From Allomuricauda sp. TY007 (GTDB taxonomy: Bacteria > Bacteroidota > Bacteroidia > Flavobacteriales > Flavobacteriaceae), in contig NZ_WUEG01000012.1 in the NCBI RefSeq assembly GCF_010468565.1, forward strand, positions 1-64,000: a DNA stretch of 64,000 bases, written 5' to 3'. A model generated the notes under the pieces. The model was not told where the DNA came from and did not search any database. It was given only the letters and a program-made list of their open reading frames with translations. Positions 7,125 to 16,136 of this stretch are shown here, piece by piece; positions within the stretch are counted from its first letter, which is position 1; each line of letters starts with the position of its first letter. The translations under genes and the position numbers were made by a program.

Positions 7125-9167
7125 TTATTCGGGGGTGGCCACCAACAGCAGAAAATTTTTGAAAGAAACTTGGTAGCTAGCATTTTTTCCTTTCACCTTT
7201 CCCAGCACCATATCATTGAGGTAGCTGTAAAGCGTATAGTTTTTATTGGGCCTAAGACCTTTGAGTTTAATTTCTCCACTCCAATCATCAGCATAAAAGG
7301 CATAATAAATCCTCCCATCTTTTTGGATTACATGGGTTTCGGGTTTGTCATAACCCAGATCATATAGTCCTCCCAAATATTCTCCTTTGGAAAGCATCAA
7401 TTTATTATATAATCCAAACCATTTTTTCCAGATTTTTTCCTTTTCGGGGGTTAGCAAGTTATCTTTAAGCGAAGAATGATCATCCCGAGGGATGGTAAAC
7501 TTTGTTCCCAAAACTGCACCTATGCCAAAAGAACTGGCAAAATCATTGCCATTGTCGCTTAATTCCACATGATCACCATAGTAAGCGGTTTTAGGGGCCA
7601 AGGCCTTATAGGCTTTCCCTTTGTGTCTTATCTGCCAACTGGTTAGGGGGTCGGAGGAGACTGTTTGGTTTATTGATGCCATGTTAAAATAAGACATACA
7701 AGTCCCGCAGGGACAGTTTTCCACAACCGCACCAGGTTTAAGATATTGGGCTTCATCATAGATCATTTGGAAGTAATCAGGAAGCGATTCAAATGATTCT
7801 TCTGGGTTGTCAAGAGAGTGATCTGGAGCAACGGAGTTTAAATGTTGACCGTCCATTTTAAGACCATCAAAGCCCCATTCGTCCAAAAAAAGTTTTAGAG
7901 TCGCCTTAGTGTGGTCAATAGTAACCTTTTTGGTGGGTGATAGGTAGTAGGAATCCCACCAGTTTATGTACTGGGGCGAACCATCTTTACGCAGTACCTT
8001 GCTGTCAGGGAATCGCTTGAGTATTTCACTGTTTGGATCGGCAGCCAATGGTGTCCACCAAATTTTGGCTTTAAGACCATAACTATGAATTTTTTCCACT
8101 AACCTTTTTAAATCACCATCTCCATTGGCGAACTTTTCGGGTTTTGGCCGCCAATCTCCTTCGGCAATTTGGTAGCCATCGTCCAAAACAACCCATTTTA
8201 TTCCGAGTTCCTTGACCTTTGGCAGGGTGGCCATTATATCTTCCGAAGTGAAGTTTTTGCCGTACCCCCATGAACACCAAATGGGATCAAAGGCTGTTTC
8301 TTCCCGAGCTTCCATTTGTATCCCTTTGGACTGCATGAGTTTGGAATATTTGGCAAGGGAACCATAATAATCCCCATTTCCCAAGGAAATAAATGTCTCC
8401 AAGGTATTTAAACTGTCCCCAATACCAATTAATTTTCTTTCGGAATACTCTTTTTCAACAGCAACTTTGCCAAGAAGGGTATTAGGCTCGAATGAAGTTG
8501 GGAGGTTTATTCGTTTTGGCGTTTTTTCCAAATGCCCCACCGAAATATTTATGTCCCGTCTCCAAATAGAAGTGATGGGTATACCACCACCATAATCAGT
8601 GTCATTCATTCCCATATAATTTTTTTGATAGTATATGGTGTCCAATGGTTTGATCCAATCATCTCTGCGTGAGGAAGAACTACCCTGAAAGACCCAAAAA
8701 GGCGGTGAATCGTTTTGGGAAGGGATGGTGTAAGCATTGTTGGACCAATTCTCAAGTACGAGGACTTTTGAGGAATTATTGACATAGGTCACCTGTGTGG
8801 AAATAAGGTCAGGGAAGTCTTCAAAGGTTTGTAATGACAGTATCTTTTTTATGTTCAACCCTTCCGATTGATGAACACCTTCCAAAATCCATTGGTCTCC
8901 CTTAAATTTTTGATTGCTTCCGTAGGATTTATATACTTTTTGAAGCGTAAAATCAACAATGGTACCTTCTTCTATTTCCAGGGTCTCAGAGGCTTGAAAA
9001 GTGGTCATCAGTACCTTGGAATTGGAGAATCCACTGGAAACCTTGGTTTTCATTTTATGATTTACTTCATAGACGAGGGATCCAGATGTTATTTTTAGAA
9101 GCGACTTATTTGGATTTTTATGACATCCCAATAGGCTTAAGGTGATGAATAACAGGGCTTTTTTCAT
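7125..9167 (-). CDS. GH36-like glycoside hydrolase lipoprotein (alpha-galactosidase / alpha-N-acetylgalactosaminidase type)
   Basis: 680 residues. A lipobox (LSLLGC, Cys15) predicts export and lipid anchoring. An N-terminal beta-supersandwich (to about 280) is followed by a clan GH-D TIM barrel starting near 295 (DPIWCSWGYG, WVVLDDGYQ, GLKAKIWWTPLAADP). The barrel has the family's K-x-D nucleophile motif, DGLKMDG with Lys437 and Asp439, and a likely acid/base Asp506 in SSDPLTSWQIR. A small beta domain ends the chain. With AgaS and KbaZ nearby, an alpha-linked galactose or GalNAc residue is a likely substrate. It overlaps the upstream amidohydrolase gene by 4 bases and has a paralogue at 31515-33641. 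Its place in the operon makes it the last gene of the minus-strand set. Confidence 0.85.
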   Translation of the reverse strand: MKKALLFITLSLLGCHKNPNKSLLKITSGSLVYEVNHKMKTKVSSGFSNSKVLMTTFQASETLEIEEGTIVDFTLQKVYKSYGSNQKFKGDQWILEGVHQSEGLNIKKILSLQTFEDFPDLISTQVTYVNNSSKVLVLENWSNNAYTIPSQNDSPPFWVFQGSSSSRRDDWIKPLDTIYYQKNYMGMNDTDYGGGIPITSIWRRDINISVGHLEKTPKRINLPTSFEPNTLLGKVAVEKEYSERKLIGIGDSLNTLETFISLGNGDYYGSLAKYSKLMQSKGIQMEAREETAFDPIWCSWGYGKNFTSEDIMATLPKVKELGIKWVVLDDGYQIAEGDWRPKPEKFANGDGDLKRLVEKIHSYGLKAKIWWTPLAADPNSEILKRFPDSKVLRKDGSPQYINWWDSYYLSPTKKVTIDHTKATLKLFLDEWGFDGLKMDGQHLNSVAPDHSLDNPEESFESLPDYFQMIYDEAQYLKPGAVVENCPCGTCMSYFNMASINQTVSSDPLTSWQIRHKGKAYKALAPKTAYYGDHVELSDNGNDFASSFGIGAVLGTKFTIPRDDHSSLKDNLLTPEKEKIWKKWFGLYNKLMLSKGEYLGGLYDLGYDKPETHVIQKDGRIYYAFYADDWSGEIKLKGLRPNKNYTLYSYLNDMVLGKVKGKNASYQVSFKNFLLLVATPE

Positions 9168-10276
9168 TGCCTCAATAATTTTCTTGCGTTCTCATAGTAG
9201 ACTTTTCTTAAGATGGTATCATTTAGTTCCAAACCGTTCAAGGCCCAGTGGTATCCAAACAGATCATGCTCGTAAAAATGTTCGTCTGCGGTCTCTAGAA
9301 TCCGGAAAGTAGTTTCGTACATAGACCCTTGTGTTCCTAGGTCTGTACCGTATAACAATCTTTCTTGATATTTCTCGAAAAAGGAGGCCACAGTCCTGGG
9401 TATTGGACCGATCTCGGCATATCTTGCAGAGATGTCGGCATATAGGTTCGGATATTTATCGAACAAAGTTCCAAGGATGTTCAGATCATAGCTGCAATTG
9501 GCATAGTGACAGGCTATGAAAATTGTCCCTGGGTTTTCGGCAACCGCTTCCTCCAATGTCTGAATCAGTTCCGAATGTGCCAATACATCCGAATTGGATT
9601 GGTCAATTTTCCAGTATTTGGCATTCATTAAACCATCATTATGGACATCGATGGGTTTGTACATCCAAATGGGTTCTGCAACATGAATATTTATTGGCAT
9701 GCCCAATTCACCGCAGCGCTTCAAAAGCGGTTGCATCCTGGGGTCGTTAAGGTGCATCCCCAATGCCTTTTGTGGCTTGGAATAGAAGAGCCCCAAGCCT
9801 TTATCCCCCAATTCACCAACACCTTTAGCACCCACATTAAAACAACGTTCCAATTCTTTAATGGCTTTTTTGGACCATCCTTTGTCATTGTAACCCGAAT
9901 AGTCAAAACCGCACCATATGTCAAATCGGTCTCCATATTTCGAATAGAGCTTATAAATGCTGTCAAACGCTTTTCCGGTTTGGTAACTAAGGATCACTGT
10001 TTTTTCAATACCATGGGCATCCATGGTCCTGACCCAATCCTGTATTTCACTTTCAGAGGTGGTATAAGCGTGTGAATGCATATCTATGACAGGATATTTT
10101 GCTTTTTGCACTTTATGCTTTGGGGTGTTGTGTAGCGATATTGGTCTGTAATCTTTCAATAGTATGTCTTGCTGAGCTGTGCCAATATTGGGGCAAATTC
10201 CAATCAAAAACAAAAGAACCCATGCTTTGAAGAAAATAGAATCTGTTTTAAAATTCTTTTGAAATGTTTGTGTCAT
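9164..10276 (-). CDS. Exported amidohydrolase (amidohydrolase_2 family)
   Basis: 370 residues; a hydrophobic segment at about 17-34 ending near TAQQ is a signal peptide. The body is a TIM-barrel metal hydrolase: VIDMHSH (two ligand His of strand 1), NIHVAEP (His, strand 5), ACHYAN (His, strand 6) and YGTDLG (Asp, strand 8). Members of this family cleave C-N or C-C bonds or lactones; substrate is not predictable here. The gene overlaps the GH36-like gene by 4 bases (ATGA), and a paralogous amidohydrolase (29154-30269) sits in the PUL two genes before the other GH36-like gene, so the two functions seem linked. A role on an N-acyl sugar or sugar lactone is an inference. Confidence 0.82.
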   Translation of the reverse strand: MTQTFQKNFKTDSIFFKAWVLLFLIGICPNIGTAQQDILLKDYRPISLHNTPKHKVQKAKYPVIDMHSHAYTTSESEIQDWVRTMDAHGIEKTVILSYQTGKAFDSIYKLYSKYGDRFDIWCGFDYSGYNDKGWSKKAIKELERCFNVGAKGVGELGDKGLGLFYSKPQKALGMHLNDPRMQPLLKRCGELGMPINIHVAEPIWMYKPIDVHNDGLMNAKYWKIDQSNSDVLAHSELIQTLEEAVAENPGTIFIACHYANCSYDLNILGTLFDKYPNLYADISARYAEIGPIPRTVASFFEKYQERLLYGTDLGTQGSMYETTFRILETADEHFYEHDLFGYHWALNGLELNDTILRKVYYENARKLLRQ

Positions 10277-10352
10277 GTTTTTTAGAGGTTGAATGTTTAA
10301 CTAAAGTATGGATGCTCTATAAAGCTTTTTCAGTATAATTGGAATAGTGGTT

Positions 10353-11204
10353 TCAACGCTCTAAAAATAAATCCTGTGATACACTTGGGGCTTTAAGCAA
10401 GGGTCTTAAGAAGACCTTTCTGTCACCTTCTCGCCAGTGTTCCTCCCTCTTTTTCATATTTTCTATTGAAAATTGAGTCTTATAACAATACATGGCATTT
10501 ATGGAATTTTCCAAATCTTCTTCTGAGTAGGATACTATTGTGGTAAGGTAAGTATCGTCAACTCCCCTCAAAAGTTTGGTTTCCTGATTGTCAATATGGG
10601 ACGTAGGGGTGCCCACGTAGAAAAGGGAAGTGGGCTTGTCCCTGTTTTTGCTTAAAAACACTTGAGTGATGGATGCTCCCACTATTCTATGATCCATGTG
10701 GTTGGAGCCCCCGTCCGGGCCCCAGGTAATAATTACATCTGGATTGATTTCGGAAACCAAGCTGTCCATTTTTTTCATGATTTCCTGAATGTATGGAACA
10801 TGCCCGAAGAATCCTTCCTTCAGTTTTAATTGGTCGTGGTACCCCATCCAAATTGGAGGTGCAATACCGATCTTTTCTGCAGCACAATTAAGTTCAATGT
10901 TTCTAAGTGCCGTTAATTCATCTCCAGGGGATAAGTTGGTTTGTCCTGTACCATAACGACCGTCCGTAACGGTGACCAATTGTACAATAGCTCCTTCCCG
11001 TGCATACTTGGACATTAGGGGAGCTATGTAAAGTTCATCATCTGGATGTGCAAAAACAGCCATGATGGTTTTTTCCTTAAGGGATGTTTTGGTAATGTCC
11101 GATGAAACCATTTGCGTTTTTTCGATAACGGCATTGCTTGGTTTGCAACTGAGTGTCAGACCAAAGGCCAATAAAAAATATAGAAGATTGTGTGTGTGTC
11201 TCAT
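10353..11204 (-). CDS. LmbE/PIG-L family deacetylase lipoprotein
   Basis: 283 residues from the ATG at 11204, chosen over the ATG at 11267 because it gives a clean lipoprotein signal (LLYFLLAFGLTLSC, Cys20). The Zn-binding AHPDDE motif is at 52-57, and a later SNHMDHR supplies the third His. This family removes N-acetyl groups from GlcNAc-type sugars. As an exported lipoprotein in a locus with AgaS, it could deacetylate GalNAc or GalNAc oligosaccharides in the periplasm, which would explain the missing cytoplasmic deacetylase. A gap of 77 bases separates it from the amidohydrolase gene downstream. Confidence 0.85.
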   Translation of the reverse strand: MRHTHNLLYFLLAFGLTLSCKPSNAVIEKTQMVSSDITKTSLKEKTIMAVFAHPDDELYIAPLMSKYAREGAIVQLVTVTDGRYGTGQTNLSPGDELTALRNIELNCAAEKIGIAPPIWMGYHDQLKLKEGFFGHVPYIQEIMKKMDSLVSEINPDVIITWGPDGGSNHMDHRIVGASITQVFLSKNRDKPTSLFYVGTPTSHIDNQETKLLRGVDDTYLTTIVSYSEEDLENSINAMYCYKTQFSIENMKKREEHWREGDRKVFLRPLLKAPSVSQDLFLER

Positions 11205-11627
11205 GTAGTGGGAATGGTTGGCAAGCCGTAGGGAGCTTTTTTTTGAGTTGTAGTAACTATTTTTCATGTTATATATATTAAACCTGTTTTTTTTGAATTT
11301 TATCTATACGGAACAAAAGCAACGAACTGCAAGTGTCCATTTGCTGATGCAAGAGTTCATTTTTTATTCCCTTCTTATGGAATAGTCTGAAAACATCTTG
11401 TCTTTTTTTTGACATGTAACCAACTAACAAAACGATTGTGGCTTTTACCCAAAAAGGTTTAAAAGACTAGAATTGCGGGCATCTTTAGCTGTCGTAACCA
11501 TGGTGCTGGTCAAACTAACCACTTAGTTATTACATTTTGACACTATTTTTTGATTTTAAGGAACCTATAAATAACATTGCCATATGATTAAAAATTACTA
11601 GGAGTCAATTCCTTTGGAATGTTACTT
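11205..11627 (-). other. Spacer upstream of the deacetylase gene
   Basis: About 420 bases between the sugar dehydrogenase and deacetylase genes, both on the minus strand. It is AT-rich with several T-runs. I see no gene, no clear hairpin terminator and no TAnnTTTG box. The length suggests that a separate promoter for deacetylase-amidohydrolase-GH36 could lie here. Confidence 0.3.
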
Positions 11628-13400
11628 CTATTTTATATCCAGAACCTGATAGATTTTTCCATCAGCTTTTGTGAAAATATAAATCTGCCCATTATGGCCC
11701 ATACCATATTTTAAGTCCACTCTGTTGCTTTTGGTGGCTTCGGTTAAGGTAATGGGCTCATTTTCTATTTTTAGGTTAAGCTCTTTTATTTTTCCATTGT
11801 TTAGGTCGCCTAGAAAAATTCGTCCAGTAGGGATGTCCCCAAAAAGATACTTTTTCTCTTTCCCCAAGTTTGTTAGCATAAATCCGCCACTTATAGCCGC
11901 ACCTTCGTCATGATCGTATTGAAGAATCGGATCTATGATAGTATCGGTTTTTTGATCTTCGGGTACAGGGTAAACATTATTGAAATTTCCTTTTGGGTTA
12001 AAGAGGAATGTTCCCTCCCTGAGCGGCCAACCATAAAACCCTCCAGGTATAACCAAATTGAGTTCCTCAATATTGGCCTGTCCTATATCTGTGGCAAGAA
12101 TTCGAGTTTTGTCGTACCAACTGATTCTATTCGGATTCCTAAATCCATAAGCCCAAATTTCACCCATGATCCCTTTATTGGAAACAAAGGGATTGTCTTC
12201 GGGAATGCCATATTTTCCATTTTCGGCATTCGTTCCCAAGGGGTCTATTCTAAGGATACTGCCCCATGGTGCAGTGCCGTGATGTATGGCAATATAGGGG
12301 TGTCCCACTTGTACGGAGGCCCCATCTCCCACTGCGATATAAAGTTTACCATAATCTGCGTCCGCTGGAGTTGAATAGGGATTAAATGCAATTTCTTGCA
12401 CTGCATGTGCGCTGGCAATAAAATCAAAACGCATAACCTCCCTTTTTTTACCATTGAAAACATGGTCCTTTGGCATATCGGCCTTCCACTCTGTCAAAAC
12501 CCATTGATGTCTTACCTTTACGCTATCGGGCAATAGGAAATCGGCAGGTTTGGAGTATGATTTTTCTGTGTGCGTGGTATAGAACAGGCCGTTTTTTTTG
12601 AAGGAAGGATGGAATGTAAAACTTCCAAATCCGGTGCCTAGGCCAACCTTGCAAGTGAAATCGGAGAAGAATTCCCTAATGTCCAAATACTTGACCGGAC
12701 CGTCTGGGGTTACTTCCCAAAGCTCACCCCTCAAATCGTTTACCATTAGTCTATCGCTATCCGGAATAACACTCAATTTATTTATTCGGGTCTTGGGGAG
12801 TGTATCGTGTGAAGCTGGTATTTGGGCAACCATTTTCAGGTTGATGGCCGATTTAGACAGGGGGATTGTGGTTTTAATAGGATTTTTAAGAGGCGTTTGG
12901 TCGAGCGAATCTATGGTTTGTGGTGCCTTTTCTTTAGTGTGTAGAAAGGATAATAGCGCATTTATTTCCTCTTCTTTCAAATGCCCAAAATCGGGCATGA
13001 GTGTTACATATTTTTCATTTAGGGATTTTGCTCTATCATCATCGCTGTCTAAAACTGTTTTGGGTGATTTGATGAATTCTATAATCCAATTGCTTTCAAC
13101 CTCATGGGTTATACCTCCCAGACTTGGGCCAATACCGTCTTGCAAAAAACCGTGGCAGGCACTGCACTGCTGATTGAAAATTTTCTCCCCCTGAGCTATT
13201 ATAACAGGTTCCGTGCTGTATGGTTGGTTTTTGGTTTCGGGCTCTGTTTTGCACCCTATGAGTAGGGCGAAGCAAAGAACTTGAATCGTATGGCCGAGCT
13301 TTAGCTGTAAGGTTTTTTGGAATAGGGAAGATAGTAACAATGTGGCCCGCTCTATCGAAACGAGTTTAAAGTTTTGGAGGTAATTGACAAAATATTTCAT
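11628..13400 (-). CDS. Cytochrome c-soluble-type sugar dehydrogenase fusion lipoprotein
   Basis: 590 residues. The N-terminus is long but contains a lipobox-like hydrophobic run ending LLIGC (Cys50). Residues about 65-155 form a class I cytochrome c domain: haem site CSACH (79-83) and a likely Met axial ligand in LMPDFGHL. Residues about 190-590 form a six-bladed propeller of the glucose/sorbosone dehydrogenase (PQQ-dependent GDH-B-like) family, with motifs such as GTGFGSFTFHP, YGFRNPNRISW and GWPLREGTF. The enzyme would oxidise a sugar in the periplasm and hand electrons to its own haem. It follows the upstream lipoprotein gene by 2 bases. Substrate unknown; some propellers of this class are not PQQ enzymes. 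Confidence 0.85.
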   Translation of the reverse strand: MKYFVNYLQNFKLVSIERATLLLSSLFQKTLQLKLGHTIQVLCFALLIGCKTEPETKNQPYSTEPVIIAQGEKIFNQQCSACHGFLQDGIGPSLGGITHEVESNWIIEFIKSPKTVLDSDDDRAKSLNEKYVTLMPDFGHLKEEEINALLSFLHTKEKAPQTIDSLDQTPLKNPIKTTIPLSKSAINLKMVAQIPASHDTLPKTRINKLSVIPDSDRLMVNDLRGELWEVTPDGPVKYLDIREFFSDFTCKVGLGTGFGSFTFHPSFKKNGLFYTTHTEKSYSKPADFLLPDSVKVRHQWVLTEWKADMPKDHVFNGKKREVMRFDFIASAHAVQEIAFNPYSTPADADYGKLYIAVGDGASVQVGHPYIAIHHGTAPWGSILRIDPLGTNAENGKYGIPEDNPFVSNKGIMGEIWAYGFRNPNRISWYDKTRILATDIGQANIEELNLVIPGGFYGWPLREGTFLFNPKGNFNNVYPVPEDQKTDTIIDPILQYDHDEGAAISGGFMLTNLGKEKKYLFGDIPTGRIFLGDLNNGKIKELNLKIENEPITLTEATKSNRVDLKYGMGHNGQIYIFTKADGKIYQVLDIK

Positions 13401-13402
13401 TT

Positions 13403-14632
13403 TTATTTAATGGTTATCTGAACGGGGTTCTCCAATTTTTTTTGTAAACGGTCGACCTCTATTTGCAGAGAATCCGTAGTGCTTCCAACAAAATAGACGT
13501 TCCGTTCAAGATATCTGCTTCCAGATGGGATCATGGTATTGTGGTCATGTATTAATCGTCGGTTCCAATAACGCCCTCCGTCCCAAACTGCTGTGATTTT
13601 TGTGTGGGGCTCGAATAGAGGAGACGTCCCACCCTGTAGATTTTTGTTATTGTAGGACAATCGTATACTTCCATAGTGATATTTTTTTTTAACATTCACG
13701 AAGGCTACCCAGGGGGCATTGTCCGGTATTGGGTTCTTATCCAGTAAGTCAAAGGTAGATGTGTCATAGAGGTCCAGTTTCTTGGTAAGCTCACCTTCTT
13801 TATAATACACATGGGTGAAAAGGCTGTCCAGAGTCATTTCATCATTTCGTAATAAGGTAAGCTCAATATCTTTTTGCACCAATATTTCTGAACTAAAAAT
13901 CAAGTATGGTAGACCTGCAAGGAAAGTATATTGGGATTTGAATTTTATTTCGGGATATTCATCAATATGGCCTTCTTTTTCAATTTTGATTTGGTAAGGG
14001 CCTATGTGTTTTTTAGAATGCTTGTTATCAAGGTGGCCCAATGTTCGGTAAGGGCGTCCTATGGCTTGCACGTTGGGTGCCCAGTGTATATTAATGTTTT
14101 TTCTTTTGAATAGTGGTACATTCGGATTTGATAAGCTAATCGTCTTTAATTGACCGGCATATAGCAATTCATTATCGTTCGATTCATTCGCAGTCAAGTC
14201 TGCTGAAAAATAGGAATTGTGGATTATAGGCCCATGTTGATCATCTATGATCTTTAAACTATCTAACATAGCGGCAGGCTGATGATACAATTTATAAGAA
14301 ACAGTTTTGTGTGCCGCAATACGTATGGGAAACAGTGCCTTTATCTTATAGATGTTGCCCATGGATGAATCTATGCTCAAAACCTGTCCTTGTACCGAGT
14401 AGTCCTTTGAACTTATTGAAAAGCTTTTTTCCTTTGGAAGCTGATTCATTTCCCATACCACTTCAATGTACTCCAAATCGCGATCAATCCCTACGGGTTC
14501 CGTTATCTTAAATTGTAATAATGGTGTGGGACTACATCCCCACAAGAGTAAAATCAAAAAGGATACCGGGCAATATTTCCGAAAATGTTTTTGTCCTGAT
14601 GATGTTGTTCCCTTCATATGCCTTAGTTTCAT
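13403..14632 (-). CDS. Lipoprotein of unknown function (possible DUF4861-type sugar-binding or lyase-like protein)
   Basis: 409 residues with a lipobox (SFLILLLWGC), so anchored in an outer or inner membrane. The remainder is beta-rich with no membrane segment; late motifs include APWVAFVNVKKKYHYGSIRLSY and TAVWDGGRYWNRRLIHDH, which resemble proteins linked to polysaccharide degradation in Bacteroidota. I do not recognise catalytic residues with certainty. It is second in the minus-strand operon, 9 bases after the transporter gene and 2 before the sugar dehydrogenase. An alternative start is the Met at residue 6 (14617). Confidence 0.6.
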   Translation of the reverse strand: MKLRHMKGTTSSGQKHFRKYCPVSFLILLLWGCSPTPLLQFKITEPVGIDRDLEYIEVVWEMNQLPKEKSFSISSKDYSVQGQVLSIDSSMGNIYKIKALFPIRIAAHKTVSYKLYHQPAAMLDSLKIIDDQHGPIIHNSYFSADLTANESNDNELLYAGQLKTISLSNPNVPLFKRKNINIHWAPNVQAIGRPYRTLGHLDNKHSKKHIGPYQIKIEKEGHIDEYPEIKFKSQYTFLAGLPYLIFSSEILVQKDIELTLLRNDEMTLDSLFTHVYYKEGELTKKLDLYDTSTFDLLDKNPIPDNAPWVAFVNVKKKYHYGSIRLSYNNKNLQGGTSPLFEPHTKITAVWDGGRYWNRRLIHDHNTMIPSGSRYLERNVYFVGSTTDSLQIEVDRLQKKLENPVQITIK

Positions 14633-14641
14633 TGCGATTCG

Positions 14642-15886
14642 TTAAAAGAATAGATATTTGATACTATAAATGGACATGCCCGAAAGCACAAGAATGCCGA
14701 GTACTCCCATAACTTTCATATAGACTGAATTTCTGAGTTCTTCAGTGATGAGTTGGGTGCTAGAAAAAATTACTAGCACGATAGCTACAAGGGGGACAAT
14801 AAGGATTGTGATGCCTTGGGCAAATATAATGAGTTGTAGGGGTAGACTTCCAAATATGAGAGCTACCGTTGCCCCTATGATTATAACCAAGATTATCATG
14901 GACCGTACACTCCAGTAGCTAAGTTTGCTATGGCCAAAGATAGTGTCTGATAAAATGACCCCTCCAATAGTGGCATTGCCGATCATCGAGGAAAATGAGG
15001 CGGCAAATAGGCCGATCATAAATAAAGTAGAGGTAAATTGACCGAATAGGGGCTCCAGGGCTTTTCCAAGGTCCGAAGCATTATCAACGGATATGTTGTT
15101 GTGGTACAGTACGGCAGAGGCACAGGACATTACCAATGAAGAAAGTAGGCCAAGTGTGATGATTCCTGTTCGATTCTCTGCCAAAGTAATTTCCTTGGCA
15201 CCCTTTTTCCATTCCTTTTCCCTTACCAAGTAAGACTGGTAAAATGCACCTACAATAGAAAAACTTGAGGCGGTCAAGGTGATGATCAGATAATCGGACC
15301 CTTTAGGTATAGAAGGGATCAGACCTTGCGCCATTGCAACCAAATTTGGTCCTGCCATGATCAGTGTGAGCAAAAAACAAAGCAGCATTATAGAAACCAG
15401 TCCAATCATAAGACGTTCCAAAACCTTATAAAAAGATTTTAAAAAGAGCAGTAAGATGGTTGCTAAGGAGAAAAAAGCGACCCACATCCAAAGAGGAGAC
15501 CCCGATAACTCTGAAAAAGAAATGCTCGCGCCAATAGTGTTACCTGCTTGAAAGGAAGCGGTAATCAGAAATATGCTAACACCGCAGATGATACCCAATA
15601 CCGGACTTATTTCGGTTTTTATCCGTGAAATGAAAGAGGCTGGTGAGTTCAACCCTATTCGGGTTGACATTGATGTAAAAGCCAGCATAAATATTGTCGA
15701 TAACACCAAAACCCAAAGGAGTGAAAAACCAAATGATGCACCCAATTTGGTGTTTATGGTCAGACTGCCTGGGCCAAAAACCAAAGCGGCCGTTATTATC
15801 CCTGGACCCAAACTGCGTATTAGTGACCTAAAAGACCTGCTTGAGGTTTTTTCTGCCACACGTACATTTTCTTTTTTGAACTTCAT
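14642..15886 (-). CDS. NRAMP-fold membrane transporter lacking the canonical metal ligands
   Basis: 414 residues with about 11 hydrophobic segments; the opening LGPGIITAALVFGPGSLTINTKLGASFGF region aligns by eye with helix 1 of NRAMP Mn/Fe transporters. In that family helix 1 carries DPGN, whose Asp and Asn bind metal; here the position reads GPGS (38-41). The helix 6 Met-Pro-His motif is also absent: the matching stretch is about SIVGAFYQS (210-218). It therefore probably does not carry Mn or Fe by the usual mechanism. It heads an operon of secreted sugar-active proteins, so an organic or different ionic substrate is plausible but unproven. Confidence 0.75.
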   Translation of the reverse strand: MKFKKENVRVAEKTSSRSFRSLIRSLGPGIITAALVFGPGSLTINTKLGASFGFSLLWVLVLSTIFMLAFTSMSTRIGLNSPASFISRIKTEISPVLGIICGVSIFLITASFQAGNTIGASISFSELSGSPLWMWVAFFSLATILLLFLKSFYKVLERLMIGLVSIMLLCFLLTLIMAGPNLVAMAQGLIPSIPKGSDYLIITLTASSFSIVGAFYQSYLVREKEWKKGAKEITLAENRTGIITLGLLSSLVMSCASAVLYHNNISVDNASDLGKALEPLFGQFTSTLFMIGLFAASFSSMIGNATIGGVILSDTIFGHSKLSYWSVRSMIILVIIIGATVALIFGSLPLQLIIFAQGITILIVPLVAIVLVIFSSTQLITEELRNSVYMKVMGVLGILVLSGMSIYSIKYLFF

Positions 15887-15893
15887 ATAGGTA

Positions 15894-15980
15894 CAAATAT
15901 AAAAATATAAGAATAAGAAAGAAATAAACTTTTTAAAAATTATTATTATGTTTCGTATTTATTATTTTAACTTATATTTG
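15894..15980. promoter_or_regulatory. Divergent promoter region, NRAMP-like / M20 operons
   Basis: Two TAnnTTTG-type boxes face away from each other: TATATTTG on the minus strand at 15901-15894 and TATATTTG on the plus strand at 15973-15980. The minus box is only 8 bases from the transporter ATG, so a transcript from it would be nearly leaderless. The AT-rich middle holds AAACTTTTTAAAAATT from 15926, loosely like the ACTTT words near agaS. No strong operator dyad was seen. Confidence 0.4.
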
Positions 15981-16136
15981 TTTTCGATTATGAGAAATTT
16001 CAAAAGAAGTGTTTGTTGGAAAGTATGTCCTTTTTCGGTGTAATTTCAAGTTAGATTAAAGGAGTGGCACTGAATGATGGAAATGCTGTTTGCAGTATGC
16101 TTTGCAAACGAACATGAAAGCGTTAATAAGAGATAT

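Noticed and set aside
9641..10075. 144-codon plus-strand ORF opposite the first amidohydrolase
   Set aside because: Antisense of a gene with complete metal-ligand motifs; no family resemblance.
12598..13173. 191-codon plus-strand ORF opposite the sugar dehydrogenase
   Set aside because: Antisense shadow; the minus frame carries the haem site and propeller motifs.
14642..15886. Annotation as MntH Mn/Fe transporter
   Set aside because: The DPGN and Met-Pro-His metal-binding motifs are both absent.
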